NCBI GenBank assembly: GCA_963978895.1
Contig: OZ022238.1
Location: forward strand, 36,719,270-36,783,269
DNA from: Erpobdella octoculata
Lineage: Eukaryota; Annelida; Clitellata; Hirudinida; Erpobdellidae
Direction of reading: 5' to 3'
Length of the DNA stretch: 64,000 nucleotides
In this document: positions 43,627 through 58,600 of the stretch, piece after piece
Layout: each line of letters begins with the position of its first letter
Position numbering within the stretch: position 1 is the first letter of the stretch
The notes under the pieces: model-generated
Told to the model about the DNA's origin: nothing
Seen by the model: the letters and a program-made list of their open reading frames with translations, nothing else
Databases searched by the model: none
Position numbers and translations under genes: made by a program

Positions 43627-46600
43627 GACTCTGTTTTCCTGACTGTCTTCTATGGAAATCCAAACCGCTGAACCAATTTTAACAAAATTTGGCATGGACT
43701 AAGATCTCAAGGAGTAGAAGGAAATAGGGTAGTTTTTAATTTAAAAAAAAATTAATTTTTTATGACCAAAAAACTTTCCAGACCTAAAGTGCCTATTTAA
43801 AAACATCAAAGGTTATTGCATAATACAATTTAAATTTAGTTAACGTAACAAAGTTTGAAGGTCTCAAGCAGCTTTTAGCAAATCTTTTTTATGTTTTATG
43901 GGCTAAAAGAAGTTAGGAGAGAGTGGAAGAAAGAAAATGAGCAGGAGTGGAAAGGCAAGCGGGATTGAGAAAGCTGGAGAGCGAGCAGAAATTGGAGAGT
44001 AAACAGGAATGGGAGAGCAAGCAGGAACGGAAAAGCGACTGGGAGCGAGAGGGTGCGCGTGAAAGAGAGAGGAAGCGGGAGAGCGAGAAGGAGCAGGAGA
44101 GCGAATGGGGAAGGAAACGGGAGCAATAGAGAAAAACCCCGCTAGTTATATAAATAAATATAATGATATATATATATAAATGAGCAAACACCTTAAACAT
44201 TTGCTGTTCTATATTAATTTGAGTAAGTATGATAAACTTCATAATAAATAGGAACCTTCAATTGTTGCCCTGAAATCAGTGTTATGGGTCTAGATTCATT
44301 GACAAGTCTTTTTTGGTCACAAAAATAAATTCCAAAGGGATATTTTGTTATAAGTTGAAAAGTTATATTTGCATCTTCTCTGTTTGTCAAATAAAGTATG
44401 CTAGATTTTTCAAGACATTTCATCAGTTCCTGTGTTTAAGAAATTTGAAAAGAATTCAAAAGAAATGTTATCGGCAGAAATACTCATGTTAGAAGAAATA
44501 TATTAACATTTGTGTCTTCATTCACAAGATCAGCAGCAGGACATTTAAATAAAAGTCCTTCTTCATTTTCATACTGTAAGTCCAGACTTGTAAAAGAGAT
44601 ACAAATTTCGGTTTTATTTCAAAACATTTGAATAAAAATACCTTATGAATATATAAAAATTCTAATTTATGGATATGTTTTAAATTACAAATACAGTATA
44701 ATCCCGCTATAACATACTTCAAGAGGCTGTTGAAATGGGTGTCCTTTATACAAATGCCATTATATCCAGGGTATTTAAAAGAAATAAACAAGTTATTATG
44801 GAAAAATAAATGGTATCTATTGCTCATGAAACATCAATGGACATAAGCATACAAGAGGTAAATGCAGTCGGGGGCTGAAATAATCATTATCTGAATGTCC
44901 TACTAACCAATTTCTTCTAAAAAAAAAGCTGATGATCAGAGGAAGGTAATCATAGATCATTTTTCAAAAAATTTTCTAAAAACTTTTCTTCATAAAAAGT
45001 TAATGATTGTAAGTAATTTTCAAGATTTCTAAGAACTTTAGTTCAAAATTTCTACCTATTTCGTGAAAGATTTCAGACTGTTTTGCTCAAATTTTCAGCC
45101 TCTTTTACCTAAATTTTAAGGCATTTTTTCTGGCTAATAGACGCAAGGAAACATCGAGAACTGAGTCTCGGAATTGGAACACCAGATGATCAATAACATG
45201 AGTGTCACTTTTTTATTCCCATGGTTACAGTAAACGTTTGTGCCTGTCATGCTTTTTAAATGGGTTAAATAATCTGTTATATGCATGGGAAATATTGTAA
45301 CTGCTACCAATATTTTAGTATGTTATAGCCAAATGTACGTTATATCCAAATATGTTATACAACGTGGGACATGGAAAAAGTTATGGGGCCAAAATTTCAA
45401 TACATTATATCCAATTGTACATTATAGCGGGATTATACTGTATATATGTATATATATAAGCATATATGTATATATAAGCATATATGTATATATATAAGCA
45501 TATATGCTTATATATATATAAGCATATATGTATATATATAAGCATGGAATGTTTCAAAATTTACTTTGGTCTAATAACTTCTGCAGAGATATTTAAATCC
45601 AAGGCTTTCAGATCATATCGATGTCGTCTATAAAGTCTTTCTTCAACTTCTCTGTTCTATAAATTCAATAATTTATTCTAAATCAACGTTTTTTAAAAAT
45701 AGTTTTTTTAACAGTTTTATTAGCAACTGGGTTTGGGTCTGTGCAAGCCAAGCACCTGTGTTTTGTAAACATCTAGTCACATAGTTATCAAATAATCAAA
45801 TAACATTCATGCTGGCTCCTCTAATCTACCAAATAATCAACAAACAGGTAAGCTTCCTCATGCATATACAAATACACACATGCATATTTGTTTAGATTCC
45901 ATAGACATGCCTGCATATACACTTACACACATGTTTATCTTCACAATAATCACAACAATTCGAGCAAACTCACACAAACTTCTTCAACGATGATGAAAGC
46001 AGATGCCACAAAGGTATAAATCGTATTCAAACAAACATAACTCGGTGGATGGAAAGTGAATGTAAAACTGAATTTGCTTTTAGCTTTTACAATCTGAATG
46101 GAGATTTCATTATATCAGAATGACTGTAATACTAAAAAATTTTATACTCAATAATCTCCCAGTAAAATGAATTTTATCAAACTAAATTTCAATATCATTA
46201 TTTTATGTATAATAATTTCTAATACAATCAAGATTAGAGAATAAACCATGAAATGACTTAGTATATGTTGTTTTTCAGTTGAAAAAAAAATCAGTTAAAA
46301 ATACTGCAACAAATACAGACTGCTTTCTCAGGTGTAATTTGGATTATATTTTTCTTGTCAACCTCAATGCCTTTGTGTGACAGCATTTTCAACTCAAAGG
46401 CCTTCTCTACAAAACATTTTTCTGTTTCAAAAAAAGATTACTCAGTTATCCTGTAAAGTTGTATTTTGTTTACAAATGGCTTATTTATATATTATGGCAA
46501 TTGTTATAGTAACTCTATAATTTATCTTCTCTTTCCGAGTCTTTCCAACTGGTATTAAGTTAATACCAGTTGGAATACTATTAACCCTTCCAAAGGGACA

Positions 46601-49600
46601 GTTTTTCTCATTCAACTCTGAACCCTCAGTTGCTACTTTTGTAGTATTTCATAGAGTTTGAATTTCATGATAATACAGTATAATCCCGCTATAACGTACA
46701 ATTAGATATAACTAACTGACCTTTCCGTCCCGTAAAAATTGCTTATAATGTGACTCCGATTAAGAAATATTTCATATTTGGATATAATGTACATTTGGCT
46801 ATAACATAGTAAAATGTTGGTTCCAATTAAGACATTTCCCATGTATATAACGAATAACGTAATCTATTTAGAAAGCATCACTGGCATAATAAATGTTTAT
46901 TGCAACCAGGTGGATAAAAATGCGAGACTCTCATTAAAGACGTATCACTGATGTTAATGATCGTCAGATGTCCCAATTCCATGACTCTGTTATCGTGCAT
47001 TTATTAACGGCACAGAGTTGTTGGCTGTGTTTGCATGTATTTTATTTCATGACACAAAAGATGTGTTAGCAGTTATTAAAATAAAACATTTTCACAGGTT
47101 GAATTTTTTTCTCAATATAATTTTAGTGAATCAAACTATTTTAGACCAAACAAAAGTTATGCATTTCTACATAGTGTCCTGTTAATGTTTTTCTTTCAAA
47201 CTTTGGATATAACAGTCCCTTGAAGTACATTATAGCGGGATTATTCTGTATTAATAAACTACACAACAATTTTAATTTTATATTTTAGTATCTAATAATT
47301 TTTCTTATAGAAAAATACATAATAATAATAATAATAATAATATTATTAATATTCCACCTTGTAGTTGCAACAGAGAGCTTCCAAGACCTTCAAAAGAAGG
47401 AACGATATCGATAACATTTCTATCTTCATCTGATTTCAAATAAAGTTTCCAATCTAAAAGGATGTCTGTTAATTTATGAAGAAAAAAGAATTATTTAAAA
47501 TTTCATTTTATCAATTTTATTATTAAACATTATAATTCACCAATGGATGAATTGTTGACCAATTCAATGCACTTCTCAACTTTTTCACAACCATGAAAAT
47601 GTTTTCCAAACCTACAAACATAATGAATGAAATAAAAGAGTTTAAAAAAAATAGTATAAAGACTTGCAATGCTAATCCAACAAACCTGAGATTTACCGTA
47701 GCATCACCTGAATCTGTGTCCATCATTTTAAAGTATACAGGACTTCCTTCAGAACCAAATTCAACTGGAATGAACATCTCTTCGTTATCTCCAAACTGCC
47801 GTGAAAGTTTTTAAATGTTAAAAATAGTTGCTAGTGGAGAAAATGGAAGTAGTAGCAACAACAATAAAACATTTAGTTTTTAGTTACACCACAAAGTTAA
47901 GCAGTAAATAAATTTGCAAAGTTGACAGGACAGCAAAATTTACTCTGCAACAAAATTGATCCTTATATAAGCCCCATGTGTCAGAAACAGCAACTAGTTC
48001 AATAAAAATTTCTGCGTTTGCTGACACGATTCCCGATTGAGGGAATGCTAAGAAGCTAGCACCATTCTTTTGAACTATCTGCTCAATTATTTCTGTTGAA
48101 AATTAAATAAATTTATTTAATTAAAAATTAATAAAATCAAAAAATTGTAATTTAAATTACTGAAGTTTTTCTTTTTCTGGAATTGTGTGACAGTCTTCTC
48201 AGTTGAGGAAAATTCTCTAAAGAAAAATATTACTGATAATTTGTATCATCATCATTATTATGAATAAGTGTCGTGATGAAATCAAATTAGTGAAGTGATA
48301 TAACTTGTTCAGTGTATTCTTACTTGAGGCATTCCTGAAGTTCAAGGCTGTTAAGATTGCTTGAATAAAAATTTGCATTTATACTGAAAGGAAGTTCAGA
48401 TTCACAGAAGTTTGCCACATGAAGATATTTCTTGTAAACAGATCCAACTTTGTTGCTATCACCATAATTAACAAAACATTCATCATTTCCTGATCTGTAT
48501 GAAAAAACATTTGATGTTTTCAATCACACGGATGATGATGAATAATTATTTGAATATTTCTTTTAGTTGCATAAACGCAAAATACTATTAGAAGAAAACT
48601 TCACGTCTTCTGCCATAAAAACATTGAACAAGAATTGATAGAGAAAATTTTTTAGATACAATTATAAAATCAAGATAGTTTTTAAATGATGGTTTATATA
48701 ATTAGTTGTTGAAAATAATTATTTTTATGAAATTAATCAACAGACTCGATAGCTGCAGGTGTAATTTCATCAATAATTTTAACTGAGAAGAATTTTGAAG
48801 GTTCATTCACAGTTGCATGAATAGCCAGAAATATGACACTCTCACTGATCCAGCATGGAACAACCATTTCTGAAAATATTCCCTGCAAAAATTTGAAACT
48901 AAATAACTAAAGATGTATGAATAGTTTTATAAATATTTTGAATAAAAAGTGTTTTGTTGATTTTAAAAAATCGATAATTAATAATAATAATAATATGGAA
49001 ATTAATAATAAAAGTATGGACAGTTAATAATCATAATATGGACAATTAATAATAATAGTATGGGAAATTAATAATAATAATATGGGCAATTAATAATCAT
49101 AATATGGCCAATTAATAATAATAATAATAAGGACAACTAACAATCATAAAATGGACAATTAATAATAACATGTAGAATTAATATTATAAAATAGATTTTC
49201 AATTTTAATTTTACTTCTACATTTTTGACTTATTTCAATAAATCTATCTATAGAATGTCTACAGAATATACTTATAAGGATAAGAAAAAAATAAATGAAA
49301 AATTTCATGAAAGTAAAATAAAATTAAATGTATAAATTAAAAATAAGAAAAACCTGCTTATTTCCAAGAAATGTTACTTGACATTCAGCATTTCCACGAG
49401 CTGGCAAGAAACCTTTCTGTGGTTTTATATTTATTGTGCAGCTTCCATCATTGCAACCCTGCAGCTGTATTAAATAAGATTAAATATTTAAATGTACAAA
49501 TTCAAGAATAACATGTGCCTGCTTTTTTTAACAAATATTTTACACCATCGTCCGAAATTCACTCTCGAGAAGAGCTGCACGGTTACTTTTGAGTTAAATT

Positions 49601-52600
49601 TGCAATTACTACACTTAGGAAATTTTCCATTCAATGTTTTAGTCCTCGTGTATATCCAAGTTTACTCCTTGAGATAGCCACATTGAATTCATTGTCTTCA
49701 TTTAAATCTCTGTACAAATCATTTTTGTCGAAGAACTGAGGTAGCCCTTTTAGTGGGATGTATATCTCTTTGGCATACCTTTTCGCATCACTCATTCACT
49801 TTATTTTATATTAATTTTTGTGGATCAAAATGATGCTGTAGTTATTGTTTTGTTTGCCTTTAGCTTCTTTTATGTTGTGTTTTGTTTGTCAATAAATCAA
49901 ATAGAAAAAATAATATAATAATATAATAGCCCAAATTGTTTTCCGACCGACACCTTCTGAACTTAAACAGACACAAGGGGGCGACTTGCCTAGTATATAT
50001 TAGGAATTACAAATCCCGGCTTTTTTAGGATCCCGGAATTACAGGGTTGAAAATTTGTCAATCCGGGGATTCCGGAGTTTCGGGATTGAGATCGGGTTCA
50101 GTGACTGAGACTTATACACAATTTATTTTAGTGAAATATTTCTTTAATAAAAAAAGCTTTAAAAGAGTTTCATTTCTGACCTGGTTTTTATAAAAAAAAT
50201 ATTTTAACTTTCTGCAGAAAAGTTTTTTTCTGCCTGTAGACTAGCTGGTAGAATTCTCGATGATGCTTTGTGTCAAATATCCTGAACCTTGACACAATGA
50301 AACATGGTTTTGAAGAAAAACCTCCATCCACTTTTAGCTACTTGCTCGAGTTCAAATTACAAATTAATTTTTTGTTAAAACTTGTGAGTTTGTACTTTTT
50401 TAATTCAGTTCAGAGCTTATCTGTAATGCTGCCTGACATTTTTTCAGATGTTAAAACATCACTATCTTCAGTTACATGACCGTCGATGGTCATCACGTTG
50501 CCATTTACATTTAACTTTTATGCAGAGTTTGTAAATGTGTTTATAACTAGAGTAAATTCTCCAGAAAATTCCAAGTTGCTACTGTGAGAAAAACAGATAA
50601 TAACAAACACAAGTGAACTGCATTTCTCCAATATATTAAAAAACTTCCATCTGTGTGCCAAAATGACAGCCTTGAGATAATTGCTCTTTCAGAGCTGTTT
50701 CAGCCAGTAGTTACCAAAGTACAGTAACCGTCTGAAATTATTTTTACTAGTTTAGTTTTTCAAGTCTTTTTCTTGACTACTGCAATTCTCTCCTCTACAA
50801 CATAACACAACAACAGTGCGCGCGACTTCAGCGGACCTTGAATAGGGCAGCCAGAATCGTCCTGAACGTCGATACTTCAAAAGGCACACGTCATCAATCC
50901 TCCGTCAATAATCTCATCCGTCTTCACTGGTTGCCCATAACTCACCGCATTTCGTTCAAGATCGCTCTCCTCACTCACAAAACACTCACTACTTCATCAC
51001 CCCCATATCTTCGCACCCTACTCAAAATCCGGAAAACTGGCAGATGTCTCCGCTCTTCTGCAGCTCCTCTCCTCCAGCAACATCACACCTCCAACAATAT
51101 TTCAACGCGTGCCTTCCGTCATGCAGCGCCGTGTGTGTGGAATTCGCTACCTCCAGACATAAGAGCCACTGTGTCGACGGAACTTTTCAAAAAGAAACTA
51201 AAAACTTATTATTTTAAAATATTCTCGGGGACTTTCGAAAGCGCCTCAGTTAATCTTGGCGCTATATAAAAACACTTATTATTATTATTATTTATTATTA
51301 GTATACAATTTTATATCCAAACAGATCAGTCAATTATTTTGTCAATGAAACTCTCAACTCAAAATATAGTTTAGCCATTCAACCAAACAATTTTATCTAG
51401 TTTTGACGTCCAGGACAAAACCTAGTTTGTCTTTAACATCTTCTCTAGCAATTTTGAAGCAATTGTTACTTCAACATCAACTACATTAGACAAATTCAGT
51501 AATTGACCATCATCAATTTCTTCACCATCGTCGAATCACGGTTGCCATTGCTTAAATAATTTTTTTCATATCTCGCTATAGAACTAGTGTTAGTTTTTGC
51601 TCTAGAAAACATCACACACTAGTCAAAGCTGGTGTTGAAATAATATCAATTCATTACATTTTTAATAATTTTTTATATGATTGAAATGGATTCAACTGTG
51701 CAACAAAGTTGTTGCTATAGGGAACATCCTAAACCGGCCAAAGTTGAAATTCAAATGATTAAATTCACTAAATTTTATTAGAATTTAAGCAGAATCAGGT
51801 GTACAACAGATTATATCAGTTTTTATGATCAATGAAAAACTTTTAAATAATATTTGTAATATGTATAACATATCTAATAAAATAGAATCAATCCAGGGAT
51901 CCCGATGTATAATCCCGGGATTGTGATGCCGCCAAAAACAGCAAAATCCCGGGATTGTAATCCCTAGTATATATATTACACAACATAATATGATATATAA
52001 ATAAACCAAAAATTTGATCGAAAGTTTACAAAAGAATGTATAATTACCTCTGCCCAATCAAAAGAAGTTGAAATAACAGTTTGGTTAATAAGGACAACTG
52101 ATGCACAAGAGATTTTATTAATGCAAACATCATCAAATCGAATGCAACTTTTTTCAAGACAAACAATTGGCATTTGAACTTCAGCACGAATAGCAAAGCT
52201 CGTACTGCAAATAATTTTTGGAAATATCTCACAATTAAAAGAATGCAAAGTTTTTATTGTAGAACATAATTCAGGTAAGCATTTAACTTTCACTTGAAGA
52301 AATTTAAAAAGAAATTCTGACCTGTACTGGTTAGTGACAACAGAAAGTTTCATATGTAAATTAATGGTTTGTGTTGTGGATGCTTGTAATCTTATGATTA
52401 TTTCTTGAGATTCGAAAGGTTTCAAAGAACCGAACGATTGAGGAATAAATTGGAGGTCGCTTGTTTCCTGGAAGAAGAACAATTTTGTTTAATTTGATGC
52501 AAATGTGATTTTTAAATGTTTCTCCAATAATTTAGAGTTAATAATAAATATAAACAACATGATATTTATTATTTGGTAATAAGATATATTTAAAGCAAAT

Positions 52601-55600
52601 AGTAAATATAAATAAGAGTTAATAACAAGTAACAATTTAATAATAAATATAAACAATATAATATTAATAGTTTAAGTTAAATATAAACGATGAAATATTA
52701 ATAAATTGGAGTAATTAATAAACAACACAATTTATATAATTGTTTAAGGTAATTTTTTCTCAAATGTAACAAATTAAAAAAAAATATGTTAACCTTGTGA
52801 TAGGCTTCATGAATGAACCAATCGAGTGAAACATTGCTTGGATTGCTTATGATAACATTTTCTTCTGCAATCTCTCCAACACGAATCAAACCAAAATTTA
52901 TTTCCTGTTTGTCTATTACAAGTTTTGGAGCCTGAAAAATTAAGGTAATGAAGTGAGATATTGAATTATTGAGGTAATGAAGTGATGTATTGAAGTATTA
53001 AGGTAATGAAGTGAGATATTGAATTATTGAGGTAATGAAGTGAGATATTGAATTATTGAGGTAATGAAGTGAGATATTGAGGTATTGAGATAATGAAGTG
53101 AGGTATTGAGATAAGGAAGTGAGGTACTGAAGTATTGAACATTTTATTTGTTTAATAAATTTTCCTTACTCAATAAAAAGATAGTTAAAAAATATTTATG
53201 TTTATGATTTGGCAAAACATTTTTGATTTCAGCATGAAACTGAGTGGTTGAAAAATTTTCCATGATTGAGGAATTATAACAAAGCTGTTGATGACCTGAT
53301 GGTAAAGAGATGATGATGATGATCATTATATTTAAGCAGGGTTGTCCAACACAGCCCGTGGGCCAGAATCCGGCCTACCAAAAGTTTTCATCTAGCTTGC
53401 TGAATCTTTTTATAATTTTCAAAATTAATTCAAATGTAAATTACTTTGTAAATTTTAATCAATGAAAAAATCAGCTGGTTCACAAATTGTATAACATGTT
53501 TTTTACCTTTATTAAAATGTTATGCTTATTCAGAAATATATGGTTTTTAAAGAAATTTGTACAATGCACGGTATTTCTACAAGGTGTGTAGAAAAAAGCA
53601 ACATGAAATTCATAATGAATAACTTTTTAAACTGATTGCTGATTTTGAGCAAATATTTCATAATTTAAAAAAACACTGACTTTGTGAAATTGCTGAATAT
53701 ATTACATTTGATGTTAATCTCACAAATACTGCTGACCAATATTGAACGGTGCTCATTGAAATTCAAAATGACAGCAATTTAAAAAGATCTTTTAATAAGC
53801 TCGATTTGTTGACTTTTTATAAGTGTTACATTTCATCAGACAATTATTCTAATATAACACTGTATGTTAAGAAGTTTGTTGTTTTGTTTGGTAGCACCTA
53901 CGGCTGTTTTAAGTAATGAAAAGTTAAAATTACATCATTAAAATTTAAGGGTTTTTAGTTTAATTAATTACATAAGAGACCATCCCCAAATGACATCACA
54001 TGATAAGAGAAGAGAAGAGAGAGGGAATCACACATTTGTGATTATGTAGGATGAGGGTAAGGGAGAGTCCATGTTATGCAATGCCACATCATGTTTTAAT
54101 TTAAAAGGTTTTATCAGTTTGACGCCACAATGATTTCCGCTCAGCACTCAATTCAGAAAGGTTAATAAAAAATTATAGAAGCGTTGTGGACACTTTGATA
54201 TAATATATACTAAATCTTTAGATGGACATTCTATTAACAGATATTTTACTAATCTTACGTAAAATATTTTGTAAAAAAGTTGAACAGCCCTGTACTAAAG
54301 CGTTGATGAAAAACAATTATATGGCAAGGGTGGTGGTTACAGGAATTGCTATGAAAAAAATTCTGCTGAACATAATAATACCTTGAAAACTTACTATGAA
54401 TTCTCCACAAATTCTTAGTGGCAAAGAATTTGAGCTGTCAATCAAGCAGAACAAGTTATGATCTAACAAGCAGGGAAGATGCGAAGAAAGACTCAATTCA
54501 AATACATTCTCTGTTTCAGGCACTTGAAGTAATTTTAAATATTAAATAATGTTTACAGATTATATAAAATGTAAAAAAATGAATCCATTTTGAGATTTTA
54601 AAAATTTAATATTTTTATAAATACGAAAAAATTGAATCAAGATTATGCTGGCAATCTTTTAAGACTATGTTGAGATAGTGTATATAATATATTCAGATAT
54701 TAATGCAGAACATGTGTTGAGATAGTGTATATAGTATATTCAGATATTAATGCAGAACATGTGTTGAGATAGTGTATATAGTATATTCAGATATTAATGC
54801 AGAACATGTGTTGAGATAGTGTATATAATATATTCAGATATTAATGCAGAACATGTGTTGAGATAGTGTATATAGTATATTCAGATATTAATGCAGAACA
54901 TGTGTTGAGATAGTGTATATAATATATTCAGATATTAATGCAGAACATGTGTTGAGATAGTGTATATAATATATTCAGATATTAATGCAGAACATGTGTT
55001 CAAGTTGAAATGATGCTGAAATTATGTTGGAGTTATGTTAAAACAACATAATTATTAGGTTGATAATATGTTCAAATTACATTAAGATAATGTTGAGATT
55101 GTGTTGAAATTGAATCTAGATGTGTTGAGATTAAAATGATATTACACCGAGCCTAAAAAAGGTTAAATGTTTTTCTAACAAATCTCTCCACGGTCAGGCT
55201 GAACAAATAATTTAAAAGGTTTTTCTACATTGGTCCACTTGTAAGTAACATTAGAGCAGCCTCTATTTATCACCTGTAATTCAAAATAATTGCATGTAAT
55301 ATAAAACCATTTAAATTGTTTATTTGATTTGATAAAATATTAACTTTGCAGCAGAAATGAACCATTATATAACCATTTATGCATGTATATCCTCCCATGT
55401 ATGTATAAAATATTGTTTTCACAATATATTACGATTGTGATGATTAAAACAACAGAGAAACAGCAACAACAAATCACAAATTTCAATGCAAAAACATTTC
55501 TTATTTATCATGAGAAATTACAGCGAATTTCGGGACAGAATGTTAGAACAGCCAGCAGCTTTACTGGGTCACCAATACAAAATTTTAAACATTAACATTG

Positions 55601-58600
55601 TCATAAAAAAAGTCATCACATTCATAAAATCTCTATCATGGTTCTACTAACTTTGAAACGTTGTTTGTATTCATTTTGAATTAACATAGGTGATGGAAGA
55701 AGAACGATGGAAGGAAGAATTGAAAGTTGATGATGCGAAGATGATCCCATCAGTTCTAACTCCAGTGCAATTTCTGAGTTCATTCTGTCACTGCCTGTTG
55801 ATGCAAATGTCTCATTAGAAATTCAATAAAAAAAGTCAAGTTTAAAATTATTTAAAAAAAAAATAAGTTAGAACAAACTATTAATTACAAATGAAATAAA
55901 ATTATATCTACAAATTCATCTCTTTAAGAACAGCTGACTAACACGAGGCTGAAGAGTTTCTTGATGATGATGATGATGATGAGTAATCACTTCCTGTAAT
56001 ATTTGCTGTGATGAAATATTTCAATAGTAAGTGCAGACACTCCTGATATTTCATAACCTGTTTTTTAAGACCAAAATACCAACAAATTGAAACGATTATT
56101 TAAAATTGCTTCTTTTCATGGTAAATGTTTAATTTAAATTCAGTCAATTAATGAAAAGGTCGAACATTACAAAATTTTTAACAAACTAAACTGCTAACAT
56201 TTATTTTTCTAGGTTTTAAAGTGTAAACACACATCATATTCTTAATGCAATGCTTTACTAAAATGAGATCAATAAGATGAAACTTCTCTAAATAAGATTT
56301 TTATTAATTAATTTTATGATGTAATTCAGATGTCACACCTCTTTAGGATGAAATGAAATACTGAATTCCATCATTGCTCCAGCGGGAAAAATTCCCATTT
56401 TTGGTTCAACATAGAAACAAGAAGACATGACTTCTGATCTGATGATTGTCTCTTCTTTTTGTACATTTCCACTACACTCATCTTCCATCTGAGATCTCAA
56501 ATTCGAATGAACATTGACCCAGCAAAAAGGAACGTCGACATTACTGAAAATGAGAACAACTTTAAAATATCCAATCAAATGAAAACTTCCATGATAATAA
56601 AATTACTTGCATGCAATTTTTCACGCAAATTTTTCTAGAGACGGAAGATGAAACTCCGACACGAGGGAATTTGATGAGGAATTGTGCCGACGTGTCCTTC
56701 ATCTCTCCCACTTCATAATTTGATGCTCCTCCCTCTATTTCTAGAAGGTTTAACTTTAACGTCCTACCTTTTCCTAGAATTTGTTTATTATAAAATTTAA
56801 ATAAAAGCATATTTCTGTGAAATTCTTTTAAACTAAAAAATGCAACAGGTAGAAGCAGCCATGATAAATACTCAAGTAGTTGTTAATTATTTTATCAAAA
56901 CGATTAAGAAAAAGCTTTTTAACAACCATACTGCTGAAAGGCATATTATAAAAAAGTTGTATTAACTTGTAATAAATGTAATAACATTATATTACAATTT
57001 CTAAAAATTTGTATAACAATTGAAATTACAATTATTACAATTTGTAGCCATCTATATAAAAATTAAATAAAAGTTTGTATTAATGCCATAAGATAATATG
57101 TGATTATAGGACTTTTCATCGCAACTTGAATTTTCTACTGAATTTTAACGAGCATAGGATTGCAACCGATCAACTAGTACTCAGACATGTACGAAGTACA
57201 ACTGAGTGTTGGATAAAAAAGTAATTTGCAGCAAAAAATCAAATTCCTTTCTACAACATTATTGCAATTTTTTTCTTGATGAAATGTATTTCTTTATTCA
57301 AAATTAATACAAAGTTGATTAAATTGCCTAGCAAAACTAAATTTTTAAAATTATTTAAAAAAACTTTCAAGACTATTTATATACATCAATTTTTGTTAAT
57401 AGATGTAATACTTTTGTATCAAAAATGTATCATTTTGTAATAAATTATTTTACCATTACAATAAATATACCTGTCACAAGCACTCTCTTGATCTGACAAT
57501 TGTCACACACAATCAGGAATGCTTCGGAACAAGAAATTTCTTCCGTTGGTGAAAACACGACATCCACACATACTGACTGACCTCGTTGCAAATCGAAATA
57601 AACGGGCCTCACTTTAAAAACATTTCCGATGCAAACGTACCTTGACATCATCAAAGTCTGAAAAAAAAACAAAGCAAAAAATTTAAAACAGCTTCTGTAA
57701 TCTGGAATTTGTAAAAATGTTTGAAAGTGTTTATGTTTCACTGACTTTGAACTTAATGGCAGGCCACTGTGAAACAGGAACAATACAAAACTTTCCATCC
57801 CCTCCAACATTTGTTAAAACAAATGAACAGCACTTTATCGTACCAAGCAAGCAGTCTCCCATGTCAAATACAGCCGGCACTGAAATATTAGAAACAATGT
57901 TAAACTTCTTTAGAGGTGCTAAAAGATTGTTAAATGATATAATGAAAACTGTTGAGTATTTGGTTCATAACAAGAAAAAGTACTGGTCAGAATAACTTTA
58001 GTTATAAAAAGATAACAGAGATAAGTTTAACATTAAAATTTTATTGGTTTTACTTTTCAAAATAGGTGGGGGTCTGCAGGCTTTCAAAAGAATTGTTAAA
58101 CACAAATCACATTCTGTTTCAACAATCAAACAATCTTGGAAGTCTGCCAGAGAATCTGGACAAAACTGAACGGTGAACTTGCAATGGAGACCCGGTGCAA
58201 CCTGGCTGCGGTCACTTGGAAATTGTCCTTTAAACCAATTAAGTTTGCATAAAAAAATTAGATCACAGAATATAATAACTTCTTGAGTGACTTTCCCAGC
58301 ATAAAATTATCAACGTGTCTAAAATGACCCACCTAGTCCAAGAGAGAAATGTGCAGTTTGTGGTGGGATTATTCTTAAACTTCTTGATGTGGATGAAACA
58401 TTTTTTAACAGTACTGACATCTATTTAGGAAGTAATTAGGGACATTTTTAATTATATACTTATAAAATATAATTTAAAAAAAACCACTTAAAAATTAATT
58501 AGACCCAAAAAATTACCAACTTCGTAAGTTTGTCCAACTTCATAATTTTCAAAAAGGACTTCGGGAGGACAAGCAACAAATATTTCAGATGATCTATTCA

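Noticed and set aside
43896..44242. Open frames rich in RERE or LSLP repeats
   Set aside because: They translate the purine-rich end of a Helitron; no conservation or domain.
49492..49677. Plus-strand open frame in DLEC1 intron 18
   Set aside because: AT-rich, no domain, no splice context; may be decayed repeat DNA.
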